Part shown: positions 38,046 through 46,755 of the stretch, piece after piece
How the letters are laid out: every line of letters starts with the position of its first letter
Numbering within the stretch: position 1 is the stretch's first letter
NCBI RefSeq assembly: GCF_019972295.1
Contig: NZ_BLJA01000001.1
Coordinates: 1,024,049 to 1,088,048, forward strand
Origin: Geobacter sp. AOG2
GTDB taxonomy: Bacteria > Desulfobacterota > Desulfuromonadia > Geobacterales > Pseudopelobacteraceae
DNA: 64,000 nt
Reading direction: 5' to 3'
The notes under the pieces: generated by a model
Told to the model about the DNA's origin: nothing
Seen by the model: only the letters and a program-made list of their open reading frames with translations
The model's database searches: none
Program-made: the position numbers and the translations under genes

Positions 38046-40037
38046 ATGGCTACTTGCTGCGGTAAACAGACGGAAGCACCTGGGAAGAATTCAAACGCCA
38101 AGCGGGTGGCCCTGGTCGGCAATCCCAATGTGGGGAAGAGCGTGTTGTTCAACGCCCTTACCGGCTCGTACGTAACCGTATCCAACTACCCTGGCACCTC
38201 GGTCGAGGTGTCCCGCGGCCATGCGGTAATCAATGAACAGTCGTGGGAGGTGATCGACACACCCGGCATGTACTCGATCCACACCATCACCGAGGAAGAG
38301 CGGGTTGCCCGGGAGATTTTGTTGCACGAGACGCCGGACGTGGTGGTGCATGTGCTCGACGCTCGCAACCTGGAGCGGATGCTGGCCATGACGCTCCAAT
38401 TGATCGAGGCCGGCCTGCCGGTGATCCTGGTGGTCAATATCATGGACGAGGCCGAACGAATGGGGCTGAAGATCGATCTGGAACTGTTGCGGCAGCGACT
38501 TGGTATCCCGGTGATCGGCGCGGCCACGGGCCGCAAGCGGGGGCTCGGCGAGATTCGTTCCGCCATCGCCGCCTATCGTTATGACGCGGGAAATCCTCCG
38601 CATTTTGCCTACAGCCGCCTGCTGGAACACGACATCAACGAGGTGTCCGGACTCATGTCGGGCGAATACATCCTTTCCCGCCGTGCCTTGGCCCTCTTGC
38701 TTCTCCAGCAGGACGAGGAGATCGTGGAGCTGGTTCGCCACCGGGAGGGCGAAGGCTACGAGGTGATTGCCGAGAAGGTCCGGGAGATCGCATTCAATCG
38801 CCGTGGATCGTTTCATCTGGACCTTTCCCTGGAACGCAAGGATATCGTCAAGAAGCTGGTTCTGGACGCGTTCACCAGCCCGGAGAAGCGGGTTGTTACC
38901 TGGGCCGAGCGGCTGTCGCGTATGTCGGTGCGACCATTGACCGGAATCCCCCTGTTGCTGATCGTACTCTATTTCGGGCTGTATAAGTTTGTCGGTGACT
39001 TCGGCGCCGGCACACTGGTCGATATACTGGAGCAAAAGCTTTTTGTGGGGATATTCAACCCCTGGATTACCGGCGTCGTCAAGATGATCATCCCTTGGGA
39101 GATCATTCAGGAACTTTTTGTGGGAGAGTACGGCATCATCACCTTGGGTATCCGCTATGCGGTGGGGATTATCCTGCCGATCGTGGCGACCTTCTTCATC
39201 TTCTTCTCTTTCTTGGAGGATACCGGCTATTTTCCGCGCCTGGCGCTCCTGGTTGACCGCATCTTCAAGAAATTCGGGCTTACCGGGCGGGCGGTCATCC
39301 CCATGGTGCTGGGATTTGGTTGCGACACCATGGCGACCATGGTGACCCGCACCTTGGAAACGACCCGTGAACGGGTGATAGCCACCATACTGCTGGCCCT
39401 GACCATACCCTGTTCGGCCCAGTTGGGCGTCATCCTGGCGCTGTTGTCCAAGTTTCCCGGAGCCCTGGCGGTGTGGGGCGCCAGCCTCCTGCTGCTGTTC
39501 GTGGTGGTGGGGCTCTTGGCGGCGCGGGTTATGCCGGGTGAAGCCCCCATGTTCTACATGGAGTTGCCTCCCATGCGGCTACCGCAATTTTCCAACGTGC
39601 TAACCAAGACCTATACCCGCATGCAGTGGTATTTCATGGAGATTCTGCCGCTGTTCATCCTGGCCTCGGTGCTACTCTGGCTCGGCAAGATCACCGGGTT
39701 CTTTGAAAAGCTGATTACGGCCATGACGCCGGTGATGGCCTCCATCGGTCTGCCCAGGGAGACTGCCATAGCTTTCATCTTCGGCTTCTTCCGCCGTGAT
39801 TACGGGGCCGCCGGTCTGTACGAACTCCAGACAAAGGGCCTGATGGATGCCCGCCAGTTGACGGTAGCCGCGGTGACGCTGACCCTGTTCATCCCCTGCG
39901 TGGCCCAGTTTCTGATCATGAAGAAGGAACGCGGCTGGAAGGTTGCTGGCGGCATCGGCTTGTTCGTCAGCCTGCTGGCCTTCGGCAGCGGCTACGTGCT
40001 CAACCAGTTTCTGCTGATGACAAAACTGCTGGCCTAG
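38046..40037 (+). CDS. feoB: Ferrous iron transporter FeoB
   Basis: A 663-aa inner membrane Fe(II) permease with an N-terminal G-protein domain: G1 GNPNVGKS at 25-32, G3 DTPG at 71-74 and G4 NIMD at 131-134. A helical spacer and about eight membrane segments with two Gate-type repeats follow. It is somewhat shorter than E. coli FeoB (773 aa). Residues 4-5 are a Cys pair before the G domain, which is unusual. FeoA is not separate but is supplied as a domain of the regulator encoded 456 bp downstream. Confidence 0.96.
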   Translation: MATCCGKQTEAPGKNSNAKRVALVGNPNVGKSVLFNALTGSYVTVSNYPGTSVEVSRGHAVINEQSWEVIDTPGMYSIHTITEEERVAREILLHETPDVVVHVLDARNLERMLAMTLQLIEAGLPVILVVNIMDEAERMGLKIDLELLRQRLGIPVIGAATGRKRGLGEIRSAIAAYRYDAGNPPHFAYSRLLEHDINEVSGLMSGEYILSRRALALLLLQQDEEIVELVRHREGEGYEVIAEKVREIAFNRRGSFHLDLSLERKDIVKKLVLDAFTSPEKRVVTWAERLSRMSVRPLTGIPLLLIVLYFGLYKFVGDFGAGTLVDILEQKLFVGIFNPWITGVVKMIIPWEIIQELFVGEYGIITLGIRYAVGIILPIVATFFIFFSFLEDTGYFPRLALLVDRIFKKFGLTGRAVIPMVLGFGCDTMATMVTRTLETTRERVIATILLALTIPCSAQLGVILALLSKFPGALAVWGASLLLLFVVVGLLAARVMPGEAPMFYMELPPMRLPQFSNVLTKTYTRMQWYFMEILPLFILASVLLWLGKITGFFEKLITAMTPVMASIGLPRETAIAFIFGFFRRDYGAAGLYELQTKGLMDARQLTVAAVTLTLFIPCVAQFLIMKKERGWKVAGGIGLFVSLLAFGSGYVLNQFLLMTKLLA

Positions 40038-40047
40038 TGCCCTGGAA

Positions 40048-40084
40048 CAGTAAGTCCTCTCCTCCAGCGGGGGAGGACTTACTG
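40048..40084 (+). promoter_or_regulatory. Hairpin after feoB
   Basis: A perfect 12-bp stem, CAGTAAGTCCTC with GAGGACTTACTG, and a GC-rich loop. No T-run follows, so it is more likely an RNA-stability or processing element than a terminator. Confidence 0.55.
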
Positions 40085-40172
40085 GGACCTAAAGGGATGA
40101 GTTGCGTTACTACAAGTATTGCAGAGGTTCTATACCCCGGCTTAGCGGATTGGGTCACCTGGAGATAAGAAG

Positions 40173-40397
40173 ATGATTTGCGGATTTTGCGGACACGAAT
40201 TCGACGAGAATGAAAGCAAGCACGGCTGCGGCGGCTGTCCCGGCGGCTGCCACAGTGTGCACTGCCCCCGCTGCAACTACAAGAACCCTCTGGAACCAGC
40301 CTTTATCGGCAAGCTGAAAAACCTGTTGCAACGAAAAACATCGCCCGGTGCCAAGGACGCAGAGAATTCAGAGGACAAAAAATCAAAGACATCATAA
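40173..40397 (+). CDS. Cys-rich zinc-ribbon-like small protein of the feo locus
   Basis: A 74-aa protein with seven cysteines and several histidines in the first 34 residues (C3, C6, C19, C22, C26, C31, C34), arranged as two CxxC pairs around a CGGCPGGC core. The C-terminal half is lysine-rich and probably disordered. It presumably binds metal. Its place between feoB and the DtxR-FeoA gene suggests a role in ferrous iron handling, comparable to FeoC-type accessories but unrelated in sequence. Confidence 0.75.
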   Translation: MICGFCGHEFDENESKHGCGGCPGGCHSVHCPRCNYKNPLEPAFIGKLKNLLQRKTSPGAKDAENSEDKKSKTS

Positions 40398-40493
40398 AAT
40401 AGTCTCTCCCTCTGGGGTGACTGTTGCGCGATGTCCGATCCGATGGTTGTTTCTCTGCATCCATGAAACCCATGGCGTGAAGAAGGAGAATGT

Positions 40494-41138
40494 ATGAAAC
40501 TGTCCGAAAAGGCTGAAGAGATCCTGGAGGCCCTGTGGATCGCGGTTGAAGAGGAGGGCGCCCGGTATCTGGACCCGGAGAAGTTGGGGTTCCCGGCCGA
40601 CGACCCGGCCTACAAGGAGTTGACCAGCCGTGCGCTGGTGGAACTGCGCCAGGGTATGGTCTATTTCCGGCCCGAGGGGCGCGAAGAGGGAAAGATGACC
40701 ATCCGCCGCCATCGCCTGGCGGAACGGCTGATGATGGATGTGCTAAACCTGCGCGGCGACGAGGGAGACAATAAGGCGTGCCAGTTCGAACACCTGCTCA
40801 ATGAGGGGGTGGACATCAAAATCTGTACCATGCTCAATCACCCCACCACCTGTCCCCACGGCAAACCGATCCCGCCGGGCGACTGCTGCGCGGACGCCCG
40901 GGCACAGGGCGATCTTGGCGTGGTGGCGCTGACCGAATTCAAATCGGGTCAAGAGGGTGAGATCGCCTACATCCAGACCGAGGACAGCAAGAAGATGCAG
41001 AAACTGATGGCCATGGGGGTCTTGCCGGGCAATCGTATCGTGCTGGTTCAGTCCTTCCCGTCCTATATCTTCCGGGTCGGGTTTTCCGAGTTCGCCATCG
41101 ACAGCAACCTGGCAAAAGAGATTTTTGTGCGAAAATAG
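40494..41138 (+). CDS. DtxR-like metal-dependent regulator fused to a FeoA domain
   Basis: A 214-aa two-part protein. Residues 1-80 form a winged helix, followed by the DtxR/IdeR dimerisation segment (RRHRLAERLMMDVLNL) and a metal region rich in Cys and His (CQFEHLLNEGVDIKICTMLNHP, CPHGKPIPPGDCC). Residues 140-214 are a FeoA/SH3-like domain (MGVLPGNRIVLVQ). DtxR regulators often end in an SH3 domain, but here the last domain reads as FeoA and the locus lacks a separate feoA. GAAGGAGAAT precedes the ATG. Confidence 0.85.
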   Translation: MKLSEKAEEILEALWIAVEEEGARYLDPEKLGFPADDPAYKELTSRALVELRQGMVYFRPEGREEGKMTIRRHRLAERLMMDVLNLRGDEGDNKACQFEHLLNEGVDIKICTMLNHPTTCPHGKPIPPGDCCADARAQGDLGVVALTEFKSGQEGEIAYIQTEDSKKMQKLMAMGVLPGNRIVLVQSFPSYIFRVGFSEFAIDSNLAKEIFVRK

Positions 41139-41150
41139 CGGCCTGGAAGG

Positions 41151-41188
41151 TTGACAAGGGGATGATTCGGAAACTAATATAGTTTCCG
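41151..41188 (+). promoter_or_regulatory. apgM promoter with overlapping palindrome
   Basis: TTGACA (41151-41156), 18 bp, TAATAT (41175-41180). A perfect dyad CGGAAAC-N7-GTTTCCG (41168-41188) is centred on the -10, the position expected for a repressor operator. Confidence 0.65.
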
Positions 41189-41263
41189 TTTGGAAAGGGT
41201 TTTTTCGCCTATGCGGCGTAAATCTTTGGTTCTCATCCTCATTTTTAATCCCGAAAGGCGCAT

Positions 41264-42460
41264 ATGAAGGTTATCATCCTCCTCGGCGACGGCATGTCGG
41301 ACGTGGTCTACAGCGAACTCGGCAATAAATCACCACTCCAGGCGGCCACAACGCCAAACATGGATTTCATGGCCCGGCACGGGCAGGTCGGCCTGGCCAA
41401 TACCGTTCCGGAAGGGCTGCCTCCGGGCAGCGACGTGGCCAACCTGTCGATCTTCGGTTACGACCCGCGCACCTGCTATACGGGCCGTTCCCCGCTGGAA
41501 GCGGTCAGCATGGGGGTTACCCTAGGCCCGGACGATGTCGCCTTCCGCATGAATCTGGTGACCCTCAATCCTCACGGCAGTTCCCTGTACATGGAGGATT
41601 TCTCGGCCGGCCACATCTCCACCGAAGAAGGACGAGAATTGGTGGCAACGCTCCAGAAGGAGATCGGCAGCGCCGAGTTCGAATTCCATCCTGGCGTCGG
41701 CTACCGTCATCTCATGGTCTGGCGCGGCGGCAAGGACGGCATGACGGCCACCCCTCCTCACGACATCACCGGCAAGTCGATCCTGAACTACCTCCCCAGC
41801 GGTGATGGCGCCGCCACGCTGAACAACATCATGAACCACGCCCAGATGGTGCTGCACGACCACCCCCTCAACAAGAAACGCAAAGAGGAGGGGAAGCGGC
41901 CCGCCAACTCCATCTGGCTCTGGGGACACGGCAAAACGCCCCAAGTTGTCCCCTACGGTGAAAAATTCGGCCTCTCGGGAGCGGTTATCTCGGCCGTCGA
42001 CCTGATCAAGGGGATCGGCGTTTGCGCCGGTCTGGACGTGATCAACGTGGAGGGCGCCACCGGCTACATCGACACCAACTACCTGGGCAAGGCCCAGGCT
42101 GCCCTTGCGACCCTGGAAACCCACGATTTTGTCTACGTGCACGTGGAGGCCCCCGACGAGGCATCCCATTCCGGCAGGATGGATCACAAAATCCAGGCCA
42201 TCGAGGACTTCGACCAACAAGTGGTGGGGACCGTGCTGGAGGGGATCAAAAAATTCGGCGACTATGCTATCCTGTGCACCCCCGACCATCCCACGCCGGT
42301 ACGCCTGATGACCCACACGTCGGAACCGGTTCCGTTCATCATCTATCGCGGCGGGAAAGGGGAGGGCAACGGCGCGTTGTCCTACGATGAGGAACAGGCC
42401 GGGAAGACCGGGCTGGCGGTGGAGGGGCACAGGCTGATGGAGATGCTGGTTAAAAAGTAA
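41264..42460 (+). CDS. apgM: Cofactor-independent phosphoglycerate mutase, archaeal type (ApgM)
   Basis: A 398-aa alkaline-phosphatase superfamily enzyme interconverting 3- and 2-phosphoglycerate. It starts with the metal motif LLGDGMSD, has SDVANLSIFGYDP near residue 48 with the catalytic serine, and the C-terminal CTPDHPTPV and HTSEPVPF metal segments. Length and motifs match the archaeal/ApgM group and not GpmI (about 510 aa). It is monocistronic, with its own promoter and strong terminator. Confidence 0.95.
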   Translation: MKVIILLGDGMSDVVYSELGNKSPLQAATTPNMDFMARHGQVGLANTVPEGLPPGSDVANLSIFGYDPRTCYTGRSPLEAVSMGVTLGPDDVAFRMNLVTLNPHGSSLYMEDFSAGHISTEEGRELVATLQKEIGSAEFEFHPGVGYRHLMVWRGGKDGMTATPPHDITGKSILNYLPSGDGAATLNNIMNHAQMVLHDHPLNKKRKEEGKRPANSIWLWGHGKTPQVVPYGEKFGLSGAVISAVDLIKGIGVCAGLDVINVEGATGYIDTNYLGKAQAALATLETHDFVYVHVEAPDEASHSGRMDHKIQAIEDFDQQVVGTVLEGIKKFGDYAILCTPDHPTPVRLMTHTSEPVPFIIYRGGKGEGNGALSYDEEQAGKTGLAVEGHRLMEMLVKK

Positions 42461-42496
42461 CTCACCCTTGCTGCCTGGTTTCAATAGTTTTTAAAC

Positions 42497-42532
42497 ACAC
42501 AAAAGGCTCTCCGTCAGGAGAGCCTTTTGTGT
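42497..42532 (+). terminator. Terminator after apgM
   Basis: A 16-bp perfect stem, ACACAAAAGGCTCTCC with its complement, and the loop GTCA. The inner AAAAGGCTCTCC also occurs in the terminator at 43244-43281. Confidence 0.85.
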
Positions 42533-42646
42533 TGATGGCAGGACAAATAGTGAAAATAATTCCGTCCCGCATTTTCCTCTGAAACTTCAATCTGCACTTA
42601 CTGATTAATTGCCTTTAGCATCCGCCTTGGTCATGTCTCTATGCCC

Positions 42647-42991
42647 CTATATCTGAATAGTCTTTGAAGATGATGACGGTGTTGATGGCTCCATATATGT
42701 CTTTGGCTCTGGTGATTGCAGGTAATATGCTATTGTCATTACTATGGGAAACATCAGAATGCAAATGAGCACAAGCCTTCCAACAGGGTAGTACGTCCTC
42801 CTCTGATTACGCCCTATCAAATAATAAAGCAACGTCCCGACTGGTGGGAAAAAGCAGAGTGATAATATCCAGATGATTTTTATACTGAATGTTTTAAAGG
42901 TATTTATTGTTGCATCCGCCAGTGCATAGAGCCAAATTATTGAGGGAAGTGTTATGAGGGCGACTACAGCCAACAGCATTATTAACGTCAT
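42647..42991 (-). CDS. Small membrane protein (PLDc_N-like)
   Basis: A 114-aa protein with three hydrophobic segments (residues 3-25, 36-60, 70-92) and a Ser/Pro/Thr-rich tail. The middle segment WILSLCFFPPVGTLLYYLIGRN resembles the phospholipase D-nuclease N-terminal membrane module. No catalytic domain is attached. Base composition is AT-richer than in neighbouring genes, and it stands alone between two terminators, which may indicate late acquisition. Confidence 0.65.
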   Translation of the reverse strand: MTLIMLLAVVALITLPSIIWLYALADATINTFKTFSIKIIWILSLCFFPPVGTLLYYLIGRNQRRTYYPVGRLVLICILMFPIVMTIAYYLQSPEPKTYMEPSTPSSSSKTIQI

Positions 42992-43243
42992 AAATATAAC
43001 CCTTTACATGTTAGAAAACAGAGCGTCGTTTGCAAATTTTTTTTAAAATGCGAGACAGGGTTATTTTACAATTCCAATGACAACGAATGAAAATAAACTG
43101 TCCCGCTTTGTTGTCCCTTGTAACCGGCGTACTCATGCTCGTCAACTGTTTTCCGAACAAATTGATCCACCTTGGGAGAGCCCAAAGGAGGCGGCCCCTG
43201 ACACGAGACGACCGGAACCACGTTTCAGCACGGTTTTAACGGT

Positions 43244-43281
43244 ACCAGAAAAGGCCCTCCCAACGGAGAGCCTTTTCTGGT
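43244..43281 (-). terminator. Terminator downstream of the FecR/DUF6600 gene
   Basis: A 17-bp stem with one mismatch (ACCAGAAAAGGCCCTCC and GGAGAGCCTTTTCTGGT) and a 4-nt loop, 31 bp after the stop of the minus-strand gene. Confidence 0.7.
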
Positions 43282-43311
43282 TTGTGACAGGAGGAGGAAG
43301 CTCTCCTCATC

Positions 43312-45114
43312 TTATTGACGATCCTTCTTTGGTTCCTCTCGCCGGTCTTCGGTACGTCCCTTTGCGGGTGGCGCGGTTTTCTTCTCTTCTTTGCGCTGTT
43401 CAGGTCCGGTGACGTTCCAGACCTTTCTCGGCGGTGCCTGTGGCGTCGTCATTTGCCTGTTTTTCCCGGCGTTCGCGGGTGTGCTGTTCTGGGAAGGAGT
43501 TTGGACTGCCGGTGCGGCTTTTCCGGCAGGCGGCACTACCGGCGGGGCGGACCGTCGTTCCCGATCCTGTGGTGCATGAAGTGCCGGAGAGCCCTGAGGT
43601 GTCTGTGGTGCCCGAGGCGTCTGAGTAGCCCGAGGTGCCGGAGAGGCCGGTACGCGGGTTTCGGTCGGGGTGGCTCTGACGGCCGGTTGGACAGCAGGAA
43701 CATTCCTCCTGTCCCGGCCAGAATGCGTCGTTACGGGCGCGGGCGTTGCCGTCGGTGTTTTTACCGTGGCCGGGGTAGAGGTCGGTGCTGACGGATTTAT
43801 CCGCGGGAAACGCTGCCGCAGGTCCTGGGGCGCCGTCCGCTTCATCTCCGGCGGTGCGACCCGCGGAGGGGTAGTCTTGATGATCGGCATGCGCGACTCC
43901 CGGAGCGGTTTGATGCGCGGGCTTCCGAACGAAACCGCCGCCGGAGGGGGCACTGCGTTTCTTCCGCCCACCGGTGTACTCACGGTTCTACCTCGCAGGA
44001 AATCGTTCTGGGGAACGATGGTCATCCCGCCCCGAGCCCGGCTGTTCCTGTAGATTACGGTGGTGTTTCTGACATTGACGTTGGTGACATTGACGTTGAC
44101 ACTGTTGCGGCCATAGGAACGGTGTCCATAGTAGGTCTCGCCCGGCGCGAGCGGCGTCCATCCGACGCGGTCGCCGGTGCGATACCATCCCACGTAACCT
44201 GGACCCCAATAGACATCGCCCCGCCTGGGTGGGACCCAGCACCACCCGCGCCCGCTGACCGAGATCCAGCGGCCGTAGTGGTAGGGTATCCATCCCCAGC
44301 TTTCATAGGATATCCAGACGTAATCGTCGCCCTTCCATATCCAGCGGCCGCTCCGATACGGTGCCCAATCGTCGGCCAGGATCACCGTCGGCCGCCAGAC
44401 CATGCCGTAGTCGGGAACCCGTATCCACTCTCCACTTGCATCGAGTTCGCCGCCATACCCCCTGATCTCCTCGGGGAGATACGTCTCCGAGCGCGAGCTT
44501 CTGATCATGTCCCGGTCTCGCTCCTGGTTCCAGTGTTCCCAATCGTCGGGGGGATTGAGCGCCAGCAGTTCGTTATGTCCCTCCTCCAGCAGCGCGATCT
44601 GTTCGCCGGCCCGTACCTTGGTGCGGCTGCCGTTTCCTTCCACGTAGGCCGAACCCTTTAAGATGGAGACGTCCTCTTCGCTATTGGGCAACATGTCGAT
44701 CCGCAGGCGTGAACGGCTGGCGGGGAGCACCGTGGTGTCCTCGGCGTCTATCTGCAGGCTGCGCTCCTTGACATTAACGGCGGTGTGCACGTACATGTTC
44801 CCCGAAGAGATATGTATTTGCGTGAAGTCTTCCTCCACTGCAAGCAGCTCCATGGTGGAACCGCCATCCAGCCTGACCAGGGAGCCGTCGTTCAACTGGA
44901 TTTCAAGGCGGGAGCCGTCGGGGCACCAGACGGAATCCCCCTCATCCAGGGGCGTATTGACGACAACCGGCAGCCAGTCGTTATCGCCGGGGGTGCGGAA
45001 ATAGACGTCGCCGACCTGCAGACGCACCCGGGCCGGGCTGATAACCCCTGCCAGCGCCCAGGTTGGCGTAATGATGGTAAGCAGCATGAGGACCATCCAG
45101 AGCATGCGTCGCAT
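43312..45114 (-). CDS. Exported FecR-domain / DUF6600 protein with Pro-rich tail
   Basis: A 600-aa secreted protein. Signal peptide (cleavage near ALAG), FecR-like beta domain at about 25-160 (LQVGDVYFRTPGDNDW, DGSLVRLDGGSTMEL), then Trp/Tyr/Gly-rich DUF6600 segments (WAPYRSGRWIWKGDDYVWIS, GWGWIPYHYGRW) to about residue 330. A long low-complexity Pro/Ala/Thr/Arg region follows to the end and is likely cell-surface or disordered. AAGGAGGTCTTTT precedes the ATG at 45114, so a 42-codon upstream extension is rejected. Function is unknown. The FecR part suggests an envelope or peptidoglycan association. Confidence 0.82.
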   Translation of the reverse strand: MRRMLWMVLMLLTIITPTWALAGVISPARVRLQVGDVYFRTPGDNDWLPVVVNTPLDEGDSVWCPDGSRLEIQLNDGSLVRLDGGSTMELLAVEEDFTQIHISSGNMYVHTAVNVKERSLQIDAEDTTVLPASRSRLRIDMLPNSEEDVSILKGSAYVEGNGSRTKVRAGEQIALLEEGHNELLALNPPDDWEHWNQERDRDMIRSSRSETYLPEEIRGYGGELDASGEWIRVPDYGMVWRPTVILADDWAPYRSGRWIWKGDDYVWISYESWGWIPYHYGRWISVSGRGWCWVPPRRGDVYWGPGYVGWYRTGDRVGWTPLAPGETYYGHRSYGRNSVNVNVTNVNVRNTTVIYRNSRARGGMTIVPQNDFLRGRTVSTPVGGRNAVPPPAAVSFGSPRIKPLRESRMPIIKTTPPRVAPPEMKRTAPQDLRQRFPRINPSAPTSTPATVKTPTATPAPVTTHSGRDRRNVPAVQPAVRATPTETRVPASPAPRATQTPRAPQTPQGSPALHAPQDRERRSAPPVVPPAGKAAPAVQTPSQNSTPANAGKNRQMTTPQAPPRKVWNVTGPEQRKEEKKTAPPAKGRTEDRREEPKKDRQ

Positions 45115-45236
45115 AAAAGACCTCCTTGCCCCTGAGGGGCGATGATATATCTTGAGACAGTATAAAGCAAAGAACGTGCCGTGTGCAGAATACCCGTACA
45201 AGGGCGTTTCCCGGTGGATGGAGACGAAGGAGTGCC

Positions 45237-46109
45237 TCAAATGGGGCAGGAGTTCGGCATTTTGAAGTTATCGATGATCCAGCGCGCAATGCTGCGCTGC
45301 GGCGGGAGCGAGGGGAGGGCATCCAGCGGGAACCAGCGGGCATCCTCCAGTTCGGTTGTGTCAACCGTGATCTCGCCGTCGGCGTAGTCGGCAACGAAGC
45401 CGGCCATGAGCTGGGCGGGAAAGGGCCAGTTCTGGCTGCCCACGTAGCGGACATTCTTTATCCCGATCCCGGTTTCCTCCCTGACCTCGCGGATGGCGCA
45501 TTCCTCCAGGGATTCGCCGAAATCGAGGAAGCCGGCCACCAGACTGTATCTGCCAGGCAGCCATTCCGCCTTACGGGTGAGGAGCAACTGGTCGCCCCGT
45601 TTGACCAGCACGATGGCGCAGGGATGGATATGGGGGAAATGTTCCGCATTGCAGCCGGTGCACCGTTTTCCCCAATTGCCTATCATGGATTCGGTCGGCG
45701 CGCCACAGCGGGAACAGCAGCGGCTCTGCCGTTCCCAGTGCAGAATCTGTTTGGCAAGGCCGCTTACGGTAAGGGTCGGCATGTCCAGGTGTTGCTCAGC
45801 GGCATTGAAAGCCTCGGACTCGAAAGGAGGGCGGAGAGGCAGATCGCTGCCGACGGTAAAGGCACGGAGCGGTTTTCCGTGCCATTTACCAATGAAAAGT
45901 GGCGAAGCTTTCGGCTGGAGCCAAGCCGGCAGATCGCCTTGGGGCAGAACCAAGCTATTTGTATCCCGCACCAGAAGGACGCTGTTGCCCTGCATGATTG
46001 CCCAATGGCCGTTTTCCAATGGCTCCTGATGTGAAGGGTAGCACAGTTGGAAGCTCTCCTTGATGATGGAAAAATTGAAGGGAAGGTGAACCTGTTCGGG
46101 AAACGTCAT
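45237..46109 (-). CDS. nudC: NADH pyrophosphatase (NudC-type Nudix hydrolase)
   Basis: A 290-aa Nudix enzyme that cleaves NAD(H) and can remove NAD caps from RNA. Order: N-terminal domain, zinc ribbon with two CxxC pairs (CSRCG, CTGCN near 131-152), Nudix box GFLDFGES...REVREETG, and downstream SQNWPFP, the NudC signature that normally reads SQPWPFP. The length is slightly above E. coli NudC (257 aa). The terminator of the preceding ferritin-like gene lies just upstream, so it likely has its own promoter. Confidence 0.92.
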   Translation of the reverse strand: MTFPEQVHLPFNFSIIKESFQLCYPSHQEPLENGHWAIMQGNSVLLVRDTNSLVLPQGDLPAWLQPKASPLFIGKWHGKPLRAFTVGSDLPLRPPFESEAFNAAEQHLDMPTLTVSGLAKQILHWERQSRCCSRCGAPTESMIGNWGKRCTGCNAEHFPHIHPCAIVLVKRGDQLLLTRKAEWLPGRYSLVAGFLDFGESLEECAIREVREETGIGIKNVRYVGSQNWPFPAQLMAGFVADYADGEITVDTTELEDARWFPLDALPSLPPQRSIARWIIDNFKMPNSCPI

Positions 46110-46120
46110 AGGAGCCTCAC

Positions 46121-46147
46121 AAAAAAAATGCCGCCTTGGGGCGGCAT
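46121..46147 (-). terminator. Terminator of the ferritin-like gene
   Basis: On the minus strand ATGCCGCC pairs with GGCGGCAT around a 4-nt loop and is followed by seven to eight T, 9 bp after the stop. Confidence 0.9.
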
Positions 46148-46155
46148 GCAGGACG

Positions 46156-46611
46156 CTAATTTTCGGTCAGTATCTTGTCGTCGTACATCGACTCCAGGTT
46201 GAATTTGTGTTTCTTTTCCTCATTGGCCAGCATCAGCAGCATGCGCTGGAGTTCGGGAACGTCGGTGAGATGGCTGGCCTCGCTGTAGAGTTGCGCAGCC
46301 TTTTCCTCGGCCTTCATGGCAAAGACCATGATCTCCTGGAACGTCATGTCGTCCCGGTACTCCACATCCACCAGGTAATCGCCGATTTTCAGATCAGGAA
46401 CTTTGACGAAGCGGTATTCATGGACCTTCTCCCGATCCATACCCTGCAGCAGGCGTTTATGGCCCAACTCCTGCTCGGCCATCTCCTCCAGCATCTTGCG
46501 GCTGGCTGTCGACCTCACCATAGCGGCGGCCTTGGTGTACAACTGATAGGCCGCCTCTTCCTTTTCGATGGCAAAGTCAAACACTTCACGAATATCTTTG
46601 AATAGTTGCAT
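46156..46611 (-). CDS. Ferritin-like / rubrerythrin-type diiron protein
   Basis: A 151-aa four-helix protein. Carboxylate and histidine ligands are spaced as in ferritin-like domains: AIEKEEAAY in helix 1, EMAEQELGHKRLL in helix 2, AMKAEEKAAQLY in helix 3 and LANEEKKHKFNLE in helix 4. There is no rubredoxin-like C-terminal domain. Proteins of this group handle iron or reactive oxygen species. It diverges from mltG, with 144 bp between starts. Confidence 0.85.
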   Translation of the reverse strand: MQLFKDIREVFDFAIEKEEAAYQLYTKAAAMVRSTASRKMLEEMAEQELGHKRLLQGMDREKVHEYRFVKVPDLKIGDYLVDVEYRDDMTFQEIMVFAMKAEEKAAQLYSEASHLTDVPELQRMLLMLANEEKKHKFNLESMYDDKILTEN

Positions 46612-46755
46612 GGTTTCCCCTCTCTCCGCCGTATCGCCGGTTCAGTACGGCATCGCCCGTGATCGCCCCCCAAACCTGTCAATTTTTGTAACAATATTCA
46701 CACCCGATGTCAAGGCGCACCCACAAGCTTGACTGATAACCGGAAAGATCCCATA

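Noticed and set aside
43077-43412. Plus-strand frame of 111 codons ahead of the FecR/DUF6600 gene end
   Set aside because: No ribosome binding site, contains a terminator hairpin and runs antisense into the end of the supported gene.
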